This document shows, one piece after another, positions 17,563 through 25,191 of a DNA stretch of 64,000 bases (position 1 is its first letter; the number at the start of each line of letters is the position of its first letter). Source of the DNA: JAIOSM01 sp964565415 (lineage in GTDB: Bacteria; Desulfobacterota; Desulfobacteria; Desulfobacterales; Desulfobacteraceae); NCBI GenBank assembly GCA_964565415.1, contig CAZMEX010000007.1, forward strand, positions 1 to 64,000, in the 5' to 3' direction. The notes below the pieces were generated by a model. That model was not told the origin of the DNA and did not search any database. It was given only the letters and a program-made list of their open reading frames with translations. The position numbers were made by a program, and so were the translations under genes.

Positions 17563-18311
17563 TTTGCCCAGTTAATAATACCAAAGTTAAGTTTTGATGA
17601 GCAGGGCTCACGAATACCGTATTGTTCAACTGTTTTTATCAACTCTTCAGGTGTTCCATCCTGCTTGATGTGTCCTTTGTCCATGATGATTAATCTTGTG
17701 GCTTTGTCAATGACTTTTTCAATGTCATGTGTTGCAATAATTATTGTAATTTTTTTTTGATGGAGTTCAGTAATTAAAGATAAAAGATTTGATGTACCGG
17801 GAAAATCAAGGTTGGAAAAAGGTTCATCAAAAAGTATAACATCAGGTTCCATAACAAGAATACCTGCAATGGCAAGCTTGCGTTTTTCACCGCCGGAAAG
17901 TGTTGCAGGGTTTCTGTCAGCCATGGGAGTAAGGTGTAAAAGTTTTAAGATGGAATCAACTTTTTTATTTATATGCTCTCTCTCCCATTTTAAGTTTTCA
18001 GGACCAAAAGCTACTTCATCAAACACAGTTTCACCAACAAGTTGGGTATCTGCATCCTGGAATACCATACCTACTTTTTTCCTTACCTCAATAATATTCT
18101 TATTGATTAATACTCCTGAAAATAGAACTTTGCCTGATGTGGCATTCTGAAGACCATTGAGATGCCGTAAAAGTGTTGTCTTCCCGGAGCCGTTTTTGCC
18201 GGCAAGTATTATGAATTCACCTTTTTTTATACCAAGTGAAACATCTCTAATCCCGCAATTATTATCAGAATAGATATGTGTCAATTTCTCTGTCTGTATC
18301 AGGTTTTTCAT
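17559..18311 (-). CDS. bioM: ECF transporter ATP-binding component, biotin importer
   Basis: A 250-residue CbiO/EcfA-type ATPase with Walker A AGKNGSGKTTLLRHL near residue 38, Q-loop FQDADTQLVG (the D-x-D-x-Q form typical of ECF ATPases), signature TLSGGEKRK, Walker B VILFDEPFSNLD and switch His in IATHDIE. It lies 9 bases after bioY and overlaps bioN. It is the single ATPase of the cluster, so it probably acts as a homodimer, as BioM does. Confidence 0.88.
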   Translation of the reverse strand: MKNLIQTEKLTHIYSDNNCGIRDVSLGIKKGEFIILAGKNGSGKTTLLRHLNGLQNATSGKVLFSGVLINKNIIEVRKKVGMVFQDADTQLVGETVFDEVAFGPENLKWEREHINKKVDSILKLLHLTPMADRNPATLSGGEKRKLAIAGILVMEPDVILFDEPFSNLDFPGTSNLLSLITELHQKKITIIIATHDIEKVIDKATRLIIMDKGHIKQDGTPEELIKTVEQYGIREPCSSKLNFGIINWAN

Positions 18312-18320
18312 ATGTTTTTT

Positions 18321-18851
18321 CTATAGTTTGATATATGGTCTTACTGTTTTTGCTATGTACACCGCACCAATAATTTTTAATATATCACCGATGATAAATG
18401 GGTACATGCCCAGTGCCAAAGCTTTGCCCCAGCCCATGCCCGTCACAACTTTTAACCATGGTATGCCTGTTGTATATATAATTGCTGAGCCTGCAACCAT
18501 GGCAGAAATATCTGCAATAATTTTATTATTCCAGAATTTTGCAATAAGTCCGGCTGTGAAGACAGCAGGCAGATATCCGAGCAGATATCCACCAGTGGGT
18601 CCAAAAATCATTCCAATTCCACCTCTGCCCTGGGAAAAAACAGGCAGACCGCAGATACCAATTAAAAGATAAATTCCCACAGCAGCAATACCCCATCTTG
18701 GACCTAGAAGAATGCCGGCAAGCAAGACAAACATATTTTGCAATACCAGGGGAACAGGACCAATCGGGATGGCAAGAAAAGCACCTGCTGCAATCAATGC
18801 AACAAATAGAGAAGAGTAGGTTATGATTTTAAGTTGCTTTGAAGTGTTCAT
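18321..18851 (-). CDS. bioY: Biotin transporter substrate-binding (S) component BioY
   Basis: A 176-residue membrane protein with six helices and the BioY signatures GPVPLVLQNMFVLLAG, GGIGMIFGPTGGYLLGY and LALGMYPFIIGDILK, which line the biotin pocket. It overlaps the birA stop by four bases (ATGA). BioY binds biotin at the membrane and is powered by BioM and BioN encoded downstream. Confidence 0.95.
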   Translation of the reverse strand: MNTSKQLKIITYSSLFVALIAAGAFLAIPIGPVPLVLQNMFVLLAGILLGPRWGIAAVGIYLLIGICGLPVFSQGRGGIGMIFGPTGGYLLGYLPAVFTAGLIAKFWNNKIIADISAMVAGSAIIYTTGIPWLKVVTGMGWGKALALGMYPFIIGDILKIIGAVYIAKTVRPYIKL

Positions 18852-19798
18852 AATGTTTTTCTCTTGTAAAAGCAGTCTCCGTAAATTATCTTTTTTAATT
18901 TTTTGTCACTGGTTTCAAGAATAAGGGCGCCTGTCGGATCAACATCCTTTACAAACCCCTCAAATTTTTCCCCGAAGGTTTCTATGCTTACATAATTTCC
19001 AATTGTGGAAGTGTGCTCTTTCCACATTGAAATAATCTGGTTTTTGCCAATGGTTTGATTATTGATTTTATGGTAAAGCTTTTCAAAAATAGTCAAAAAT
19101 TTAATTAATATTTCTCTTCTTGAAACATTTTTCTTTAGGATATTTTTTATGGAGAGGGAGTCAGGTATATCTTTTTTTGGATCATTATTAACATTTAAGC
19201 CAATGCCAATATTGACAAACTTGAGCATATCACCTTCAGTTTCCATTTCCGATAAAAGCCCTGCAAGTTTATTGTTTGAAATTAAAAGATCATTGGGCCA
19301 TTTTACTTTTGCATTGATTTTAAAAAGAGAGTTAAGACATTGTGCAAGGGAGTATGATGCTGCAAAATTTAATATATATGCCAGGGGAGGGGGAAGATTT
19401 GGTTTTAAAATAAGGGTGAACCACAATCCTCCATCAGATGATATCCATTCTCTTTTCAGCCTGCCACGACCCTCGGTCTGATTCCTGGCAATTATGACAG
19501 AAAAATCATCAGCATCATTGTTTGCCATCTTTTTTGCAGTATTCATTGTGGAAGCAATTTTTGAAAAGTAGTGAATTTTATCCGAATATTTTTCAAAACA
19601 GAAAGGGAAGAGCAGATCTTTTTTGTTGGCAAGTGAATAACCTTTTGGTGTGGAATTAATCTCAACACTGTTTTCTTTTAATGATTTAATGTGTTTCCAT
19701 ACGGCAACTCTTGAAATACCAAGCTCTTTGCTTAAAGACACCCCTGAAAGTATATCTTCAGGTGTTTTGAATAGTGTTTGCAGGATTTTTTCTTTCAC
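18848..19798 (-). CDS. birA: Bifunctional biotin-protein ligase / biotin operon repressor
   Basis: A 316-residue BirA of the long, regulatory class. The N-terminal winged helix-turn-helix (GISRVAVWKHIKSL, residues about 27-40) binds DNA. The catalytic domain has EGRGRLKREW, which holds biotinyl-AMP, then KVKWPNDLL, followed by the small C-terminal SH3-like domain. It biotinylates carboxylase subunits and represses biotin genes when demand is met. The GTG start has AAGG upstream. An operator with BirA symmetry starts 8 bases before the gene, so it should repress itself together with bioYMN. Confidence 0.94.
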   Translation of the reverse strand: MKEKILQTLFKTPEDILSGVSLSKELGISRVAVWKHIKSLKENSVEINSTPKGYSLANKKDLLFPFCFEKYSDKIHYFSKIASTMNTAKKMANNDADDFSVIIARNQTEGRGRLKREWISSDGGLWFTLILKPNLPPPLAYILNFAASYSLAQCLNSLFKINAKVKWPNDLLISNNKLAGLLSEMETEGDMLKFVNIGIGLNVNNDPKKDIPDSLSIKNILKKNVSRREILIKFLTIFEKLYHKINNQTIGKNQIISMWKEHTSTIGNYVSIETFGEKFEGFVKDVDPTGALILETSDKKLKKIIYGDCFYKRKTL

Positions 19799-19805
19799 AA
19801 ATGCC

Positions 19806-19838
19806 TTGTTAACTAAATTAAAATGATATGGTTAACAA
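19806..19838 (-). promoter_or_regulatory. BirA operator upstream of birA-bioYMN
   Basis: TTGTTAACT and GGTTAACAA are 9-base arms, 8 of 9 symmetric, separated by 15 bases. This matches the known bacterial BirA-box layout (TTGTTAAC/GTTAACAA arms about 14-16 bases apart). It lies directly before a regulatory-class birA and a biotin importer operon, which makes the call strong. Confidence 0.85.
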
Positions 19839-19865
19839 AGATATCTTATTAAGTCAATAAAAAAA

Positions 19866-19894
19866 TTGTAAATCAAATTATAATAATTTATAAA
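19866..19894 (+). promoter_or_regulatory. Candidate sigma70-type promoter for the MBL-fold gene
   Basis: TTGTAA and TATAAA hexamers with a 17-base spacer lie 38 bases before the gene start. The -10 matches consensus at 5 of 6 positions and the -35 at 4 of 6. Confidence 0.4.
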
Positions 19895-19931
19895 GAGGTA
19901 ATGATTATGGTTTGTTCAGGAGGAGGAAAAG

Positions 19932-20771
19932 ATGGTCAAAGTCAGATGGACAGGAGCTGCAGGAATTGAGTTTATAACTGATCAGGGTGTTTTTCTTATT
20001 GACCCTTATCTGTCAAGGCTGGGAAAGTTTCAAACTTTTTTCAAGCATGTCCAGCCTGAAACTTCTGTAATAGATAAATTCCTCGACCTCCTTCCATCAA
20101 AGATTGCAGGCATTGTTGCAGGGCATACACATCTTGACCATGCACTGGATATACCGTACATTGCAAACCATTCCATTTGTAAACCTGATTGCAAAATAAT
20201 TGGAAGCACAAGCCTTGACACTCTTTTTAAAATCCATGGATTTGCCCATCGTGTCACTCTGTGCAATGGTCCAAAAGAGATTAAATTTGATGATGATATT
20301 GCCATTTCCATGATCCCTTCAGTCCATGGGAAAGTTGTATTTGGGCGTATACCATTTCCCGGTGAGATAAATTCAAAGGAGCTGCTGCCCATGAAAGGCA
20401 GAAAGTATCGCCATGGCATGGTTTTTATCCCAAAGATTAAAATCGGTGGTACAACATTTATGCACATTGGCAGTGCTGATTATGTTGAATCTGAGTTGGA
20501 TGGTCATACTTGTGATATTTTATTTATGTGTGTACCCGGATGGAAAAGAAGGGAGGGCTATAGTGATCGCCTTATTGATATAGTTAACCCAAAAATTATT
20601 GTACCTTTTCATTTTGATGATTTTTCCCGGGCTATCCCAGAAACAGGCAAAGCACCTATATTGCCTTTTCAGGGTATGTCTGACTTTATTGGTCAGATTA
20701 AACAACATAAACCAAAAGTAAAAATAATTTTTCCAAGAATAAACAGCCCCCTTGAGAGGGATCTGCTATAA
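19932..20771 (+). CDS. MBL-fold metallo-hydrolase (UlaG-like)
   Basis: A 279-residue metallo-beta-lactamase-fold protein. The metal-binding signature is AGHTHLDHALD near residue 64, further ligands are the His in PSVHGKV and the Asp in GSADYVE, and PFHFDDF supplies the last His. The layout resembles UlaG/YtnP-type lactone or phosphodiester hydrolases, but the substrate cannot be named. A strong AGGAGGAGG site precedes the ATG. It converges on ogt with a 6-base overlap. Confidence 0.8.
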   Translation: MVKVRWTGAAGIEFITDQGVFLIDPYLSRLGKFQTFFKHVQPETSVIDKFLDLLPSKIAGIVAGHTHLDHALDIPYIANHSICKPDCKIIGSTSLDTLFKIHGFAHRVTLCNGPKEIKFDDDIAISMIPSVHGKVVFGRIPFPGEINSKELLPMKGRKYRHGMVFIPKIKIGGTTFMHIGSADYVESELDGHTCDILFMCVPGWKRREGYSDRLIDIVNPKIIVPFHFDDFSRAIPETGKAPILPFQGMSDFIGQIKQHKPKVKIIFPRINSPLERDLL

Positions 20772-21242
20772 GAATTTTTGTTCATGTTCCAGAAGGTATT
20801 GTTTGACAGGAAGACCACCTCCAAAACCTCTCAGGTTCCCATTTTTGCCTATTACCCTGTGACATGGGATTATAATGGGAAGGGGGTTTTTGTTAAGTGC
20901 ATTTCCGGCAGCACGCGCGGCTTGCGGGCTTCCGGCAGCTTCAGCTATCTCCTGGTATGAAATTACAGAACCATATGGGATATCCAAAAGAGCTTTCCAT
21001 ATTTTTTGTTGAAAATCTGTGCCTTCAGGCAGGCAAATATTTGAAAATTCTTTTAATTGACCTGAAAAATAATCAGAAATCTCCCGGGTCTCTTTTAAAA
21101 ATCTGATTTTATCTTCTTTCCATAAAGCATCTGGAGTTATTGGTCTGTTATTTTCAGGAAAGAATAATTCATATAAAATATTTTGTTTTTTAACAGCTAA
21201 AATTTTGCCTATTGGGGTGTCTATATGGGTAAAATATTTCAT
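20766..21242 (-). CDS. ogt: Methylated-DNA--protein-cysteine methyltransferase
   Basis: A 158-residue suicide DNA-repair protein. The active-site motif PCHRVIG with its acceptor Cys lies near residue 130, the arginine-finger region AAGSPQAARAAG lies near residue 103, and GFGGGLPVKQYLLEHE closes the C-terminal domain. It transfers methyl groups from O6-methylguanine to itself. Length fits Ogt rather than the longer Ada. It precedes an ATP-grasp gene going the same way. Confidence 0.93.
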   Translation of the reverse strand: MKYFTHIDTPIGKILAVKKQNILYELFFPENNRPITPDALWKEDKIRFLKETREISDYFSGQLKEFSNICLPEGTDFQQKIWKALLDIPYGSVISYQEIAEAAGSPQAARAAGNALNKNPLPIIIPCHRVIGKNGNLRGFGGGLPVKQYLLEHEQKFL

Positions 21243-21249
21243 TTTACAA

Positions 21250-22062
21250 TCATATCTCCTTTGAAAGTATCAATTGTTCAAGCATGTTTTTATAGTCAAT
21301 ATCAGCTTTTTTAAATCCCTTTGTTCCATATTTCATGTTTGCTTCAAGGATAAGAAAATCACTGCTTTTTTTAATAATATCTATGCCAACATCATCCCAC
21401 CCGCATTGTTTTGCAGTATTAAGCGCAAGCTTTAAAGCTTTTTTTGGTACAGGGTCAAATACAATATTACCCCCCTGGGCAATATTGGTTCTAAAATCGC
21501 TGTTCCCAGATTTTCTAAAATATGCAAGTCTGATTTTTTTTCCAATAATAACAACCCTGATATCCTTTTGAATAGGGATATACTCCTGAATGTACGCAGA
21601 GTGCCTAAGGGAAAGGTATTGAGAAAGTTCTTTTTTATTATTTATAAGATAGACATCTTTACCCTTTGATGAGCCTTGTGCTTTTTTTGCAATAAAAGGG
21701 AATTGAAAATATTTTAAAATAGATTTTTGCTGTTTTTTTCCATAAAAAGTTTTAGTGTCTGGATGGGGTATGTCCAGCATTTTAAAAAGCGCTGTCTGTT
21801 TTATTTTATCCTGAACAAATTTATAGGTATGAAAGCTGGGAAATGTTTTTTTCCCCATTGTGTTGAAAAGATCAGCATAAAAAGCAGTTGGAAAGTAGAT
21901 TTTTTCAGCATTTTGAATCAGTTTTTTTTCAGTTTCCGAGTAATCTGAAAAATTGGGTTTCAATCCAAGGGTGTTGATGTGTTTACTCTTTATCAGTCTT
22001 GCACCAATGGCAATCGGTGTTGTGTCCAGCATGTTATCATTTATCATGCTGAATAATATCAA
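21250..22062 (-). CDS. RimK-like ATP-grasp ligase
   Basis: A 270-residue ATP-grasp protein. FPFIAKKAQGSSKGKDV (residues about 119-135) is the ATP-binding Lys/Gly loop, IQEYIPIQKDIRVVIIG resembles RimK, and LEANMKYG near the C-terminus supplies the metal ligands. RimK-type enzymes join an amino acid or amine to a carboxylate. The start is TTG at 22062, right against the preceding stop; an ATG five codons inside (22047) is an alternative. It is encoded directly after the HEAT/pseudo-receiver gene, so the two may act together. The substrate is unknown. Confidence 0.75.
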   Translation of the reverse strand: MILFSMINDNMLDTTPIAIGARLIKSKHINTLGLKPNFSDYSETEKKLIQNAEKIYFPTAFYADLFNTMGKKTFPSFHTYKFVQDKIKQTALFKMLDIPHPDTKTFYGKKQQKSILKYFQFPFIAKKAQGSSKGKDVYLINNKKELSQYLSLRHSAYIQEYIPIQKDIRVVIIGKKIRLAYFRKSGNSDFRTNIAQGGNIVFDPVPKKALKLALNTAKQCGWDDVGIDIIKKSSDFLILEANMKYGTKGFKKADIDYKNMLEQLILSKEI

Positions 22063-23673
22063 TTATAATTGTTTAAGACAATGATGAAATTGTTTTGGAG
22101 TGGGTGGAAATGCAATAATGTTCTCATCGGGATTAATGAAATCTTTTTGAAACGTTGAAAAGATAAGAGGTAACTCTTCTTCAGTGTGAAGCTGCCTGAT
22201 CTCCCTTGATAAATCAAACCCTGTCATATCATTTAAAAAGAGGTTGCAAATCACGGCAAACGGCTTGTCAGTCATCAGGGATTCAAATGCTGACTGGGAG
22301 TTAAGAAATGTCTTTGTAAAATAACCAGCAGCAGACAGAACTTTTGTATATATCCTAGTACGAATTTTACAATTACTGATTATTGTAAAGTACGGTTTTT
22401 CTTTTTTTCTCTCCTTTATCAGGATTTTTTCATATTTTTTTGCAGAGGAGTGGAGTTTGCGGTTTTTTTGAAATTCAATATAGTTTTCAATAACCTGCAA
22501 AGGAGCCTGTTTTTCAAGATAATTAGATAATATGTATAAAAAAGCATCTGACACCATTAATTGCACAATAATGTTGTTTGCGTGGGCATCAAGAATGCCT
22601 TCTCCAAGTTCTTTTCCAGCTTTGGTTCCAGATTCTATTTTATCCTTTATTTCAGCAATGACCAAATCAGTAGGGTTCTTGTCAAGCACTTTTATGGCAG
22701 CAGTTCGTACATAAATGGAAGAGTCAAATATTCCGGCGATTGCAGAAGCTGTAGATTCAAGCTCTGGGAATGCACCAAGGGTTAAATAGGCAGCAAATTT
22801 GATATCCTGACTTGTTTTTTTGTTTTCAATAAGGGACAACACTTCTTGTATCAGGTCTTTGGGAATTGTTCTTGAAATTAAATTTAAAGTATTGACAACA
22901 AGGTCATGATTTTTTGATTTCAGGTTTTGCGCGAAAATCTCATGTGCCTCAAATCCAGCTTCGGCAAGTTTGGTAAAACCGTTAAACCTGGTTTTAATAT
23001 CCTTTGATTTCAAATCACTATTCCATGCTGAAATGTTGTTTGAGCTAAGCTTTTTTTTGGCGGTTTTCTTTTTTTGTTTTTCCGGCTCTTTTTTTCTTTT
23101 TCGATTTTTAAGTACCTCCAGGGAATCTAAAATATCCTGGTCGCATTTAGAAGACTCAGCAGCTTTCAAAAGATTATCATAGGCTGAAGACGAACCAATT
23201 CTCTCCAGTGCCTTAACAGCTTCTGCTTTAAGTATGGATTCATCATAAAAAATAAATTCAGCGATATCGTCAACAAGAATTTCAACTCCTTGTCTTCCGG
23301 CTGTTTTTATGGTCTCTTTAAGTATTTCAAAATCAGATTCTTTGGATAAAATATGTTTCATAAGAGGAGTAATTTGCAAAATCAACTCTTTATCGCAAGT
23401 ATTATACAGGATAAGGCTGAAATGAAAATTTAGATGTGCACGATCAATTAACAGCTGAATCACTCTGTCATATATCTCTTCATCCCTATACTCATCCTGG
23501 GTTAAAAGCGGTAGAAGATTCAGGGCAGTAATATCAGGGGCAAGGGCAAAGAGTTGTAAAACCTCTAATTTTGTTTCAAGGGGAAGCCCTTTGAGCTGCC
23601 GTAATAATTGTTTTGTTTTTTTAATGTCTGACTTGTTAATACTCTTTTTTATCCGGGCGATATAATCTGGCAT
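22063..23673 (-). CDS. HEAT-repeat protein with a degenerate C-terminal receiver domain
   Basis: A 536-residue protein. Residues about 25-190 and 215-400 hold alpha-helical HEAT-like repeats (segments such as LKAEAVKALERIGSSSA and YVRTAAIKVLDKNP), separated by a Lys-rich linker (residues about 190-210). Residues about 425-536 have the fold pattern of a response-regulator receiver but lack its chemistry: the acidic pair is replaced by SN, the phospho-acceptor Asp by Asn in CNLFLND, and the conserved Lys is missing. It should therefore be a protein-protein interaction module. An AAGGTG site precedes the ATG. Confidence 0.7.
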   Translation of the reverse strand: MPDYIARIKKSINKSDIKKTKQLLRQLKGLPLETKLEVLQLFALAPDITALNLLPLLTQDEYRDEEIYDRVIQLLIDRAHLNFHFSLILYNTCDKELILQITPLMKHILSKESDFEILKETIKTAGRQGVEILVDDIAEFIFYDESILKAEAVKALERIGSSSAYDNLLKAAESSKCDQDILDSLEVLKNRKRKKEPEKQKKKTAKKKLSSNNISAWNSDLKSKDIKTRFNGFTKLAEAGFEAHEIFAQNLKSKNHDLVVNTLNLISRTIPKDLIQEVLSLIENKKTSQDIKFAAYLTLGAFPELESTASAIAGIFDSSIYVRTAAIKVLDKNPTDLVIAEIKDKIESGTKAGKELGEGILDAHANNIIVQLMVSDAFLYILSNYLEKQAPLQVIENYIEFQKNRKLHSSAKKYEKILIKERKKEKPYFTIISNCKIRTRIYTKVLSAAGYFTKTFLNSQSAFESLMTDKPFAVICNLFLNDMTGFDLSREIRQLHTEEELPLIFSTFQKDFINPDENIIAFPPTPKQFHHCLKQL

Positions 23674-23790
23674 ATTTCACCTTTTTTCCTAAAAGAATTA
23701 TTAGATCTGTTTAATCTGATTGGATTTATACTAATAGTTTACATGGAACAAACTGTTTTGTACATAGGTTTGCATAATTAAATAATCTTG

Positions 23791-23818
23791 TTGACAAAAT
23801 ATTTTTCATGGTTAAAAT
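23791..23818 (+). promoter_or_regulatory. Candidate sigma70-type promoter of the selenoprotein gene
   Basis: A perfect TTGACA at 23791-23796 and TAAAAT at 23813-23818 (5 of 6 to consensus) are separated by 16 bases, about 50 bases before the start codon. Confidence 0.6.
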
Positions 23819-23869
23819 CATCTTTATAGGGAGAGAAGGAAATTTATATAAAACAAAGGAGATTTTATA

Positions 23870-24187
23870 ATGATTGAATTAACTGATTCTGCAAAAGAGC
23901 AGATTGACGAATATTTTACCGGGAAAGAACCTTCCCCCGTTAGAATTTTTCTTAATTCCGGTGGCTGAGGCGGCCCGTCTCTTGCGATGGCTCTGGATGA
24001 GCCCAAAGATACTGATGATGTTTATGATGTTAAAGGACATAAACTTGTTGTTGATAAAGAATTCATGAAACAGGCACAAACAATTAAAGTTGATTTTTCA
24101 GGCATGGGCTTTAAGATTGATTCCAAAATTGATTTTGGTCAATCCTCCTGCTCCAGTTGTGGTACAGAAGGATCATGTTGTAGCTGA
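23870..24187 (+). CDS. HesB-like selenoprotein (in-frame UGA read as selenocysteine at residue 33)
   Basis: The frame opens at an ATG 9 bases after AAGGAG and runs 105 residues to TGA at 24185-24187, crossing one in-frame TGA at 23966-23968. Reading that codon as Sec gives NSGG-Sec-GGPSLAMALDEP, which is the known HesB/IscA-like selenoprotein signature of anaerobic deltaproteobacteria. Both sides of the UGA match the family (TDSAKEQI before, VYDVKGHKLVVD after), and a Cys-rich tail CSSCGTEGSCC ends the protein. A plain gene finder would give only a downstream fragment from 23987. The family's role is unproven; iron-sulfur or redox chemistry is inferred from the HesB fold. It has its own promoter and terminator. 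Confidence 0.9.
23973..23991 (+). promoter_or_regulatory. Candidate bacterial SECIS element
   Basis: Four bases after the UGA, GCCCGUC and GAUGGC can pair into a 6-pair stem (one bulged C, one G-U pair) with loop UCUUGC. The apical loop starts 12 bases after the UGA, close to the spacing known for E. coli fdhF. A second small hairpin GGCTC/GAGCC follows at about 23989-24003, so alternative pairing is possible. Confidence 0.55.
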
Positions 24188-24220
24188 TCTGTACAATTTT
24201 AGTTTTAGCGGGTTATTTCT

Positions 24221-24252
24221 AAGGGTGCTTGATTTATTAAGCACCCTTTTTT
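24221..24252 (+). terminator. Rho-independent terminator after the selenoprotein gene
   Basis: AAGGGTGCTT and AAGCACCCTT form a perfect 10-base stem with an 8-base loop, followed by a run of T. It lies 33 bases after the selenoprotein stop. Confidence 0.9.
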
Positions 24253-24345
24253 ATTGTTTTTGCTTTGCACAAACCTCCTTGACCTGATGTTTACGCCATG
24301 ATAGCCTTATTAACGAGTCTTTTGTAAATTATCAGGTAAATTAGT

Positions 24346-25191
24346 ATGAAAAAACCATTTTGTATCCTAATATGTTTTGCCTCTATTTTCTTATCTTTGG
24401 TGTGTTTGTCCGGTTGTGGCAGTGAACCTGATCAAGGGGAATTGATCATGAGAGGATGGACAAATAAGAGAGGAGAGGCTTATATTTATCTTAAAATAAA
24501 AATGGAAGGTAAGTGGGAAGTCTCTGTCAATATTGCCGATGCCACAACCAGGATTATTCAAGTTCGCGGAAAGGCTTCCGGGCAGTGGCACATTGAGGAC
24601 AATGCCCTTGTACTGACTGTCTTTGAATCAAACATCAATAAAATTTTTAAAAAGGATGTTACAAATTTTTATGAAATTGTAAAACTGAATGAGAAAGTCA
24701 TGGAATTGCTGGATACCCATGGGCAGTTGACAACCTGGAAAGCAATAGAACTTTCAAAAAAGCAAGCCGGCAAAAGCGGCTCCAACAGTATCCGAATGGC
24801 ACCCTTTACTGTTAATTTAAACAAGTTGAGATCCCGGGATAAAGATAGATATCTCTGTGTGAACTTTAAAATTATCTTAAAAGAATTTTTACCTGGCAGT
24901 GAGGTGACAAAAGTTCATCCAAAAGCTAGAGAAGCAGTTCTTATATACTTAAGTTCACTTGTGTACAAAGATATTAAAAATTTAGATAATGCTGAGGAGA
25001 TACAAAAAAATCTGCAAATTATTCTTAATCCATATATCGGGAATATGATTCAGAAAATTGAGATTGACCATATTATAGTATCCTCTACCTATGACAGAGT
25101 AGAAGAGTTTCTCATAGAGCATTCGATAAAAGCCAGAATTTCCAAAGAGAGAAATGAAAAGGATCCCCAGAAAGAGAAGGGCAAGGAATGA
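24346..25191 (+). CDS. Lipoprotein with a FliL-like C-terminal domain
   Basis: A 281-residue protein with a lipoprotein signal (hydrophobic residues 5-21, lipobox LSGC). A beta-rich middle region is followed by residues about 150-265, which resemble the FliL domain: YLCVNFKIILKEF, then REAVLIYLSSLVYKDI, then a final strand IEIDHIIVSS. FliL normally has a transmembrane anchor and supports the flagellar stator. No flagellar genes are nearby, so the role is open. It overlaps the next gene by four bases (ATGA), which suggests a functional link with that cell-surface transferase. Confidence 0.65.
   Translation: MKKPFCILICFASIFLSLVCLSGCGSEPDQGELIMRGWTNKRGEAYIYLKIKMEGKWEVSVNIADATTRIIQVRGKASGQWHIEDNALVLTVFESNINKIFKKDVTNFYEIVKLNEKVMELLDTHGQLTTWKAIELSKKQAGKSGSNSIRMAPFTVNLNKLRSRDKDRYLCVNFKIILKEFLPGSEVTKVHPKAREAVLIYLSSLVYKDIKNLDNAEEIQKNLQIILNPYIGNMIQKIEIDHIIVSSTYDRVEEFLIEHSIKARISKERNEKDPQKEKGKE

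Noticed and set aside
19906..19968. Small upstream open frame overlapping the start of the MBL-fold gene
   Set aside because: About 20 codons in another frame with no sign of conservation; the strong AGGAGGAGG site serves the main gene.
23987..24187. Short independent gene starting after the UGA
   Set aside because: It has no ribosome site, and the upstream part is in frame, has a strong start and matches the same family.
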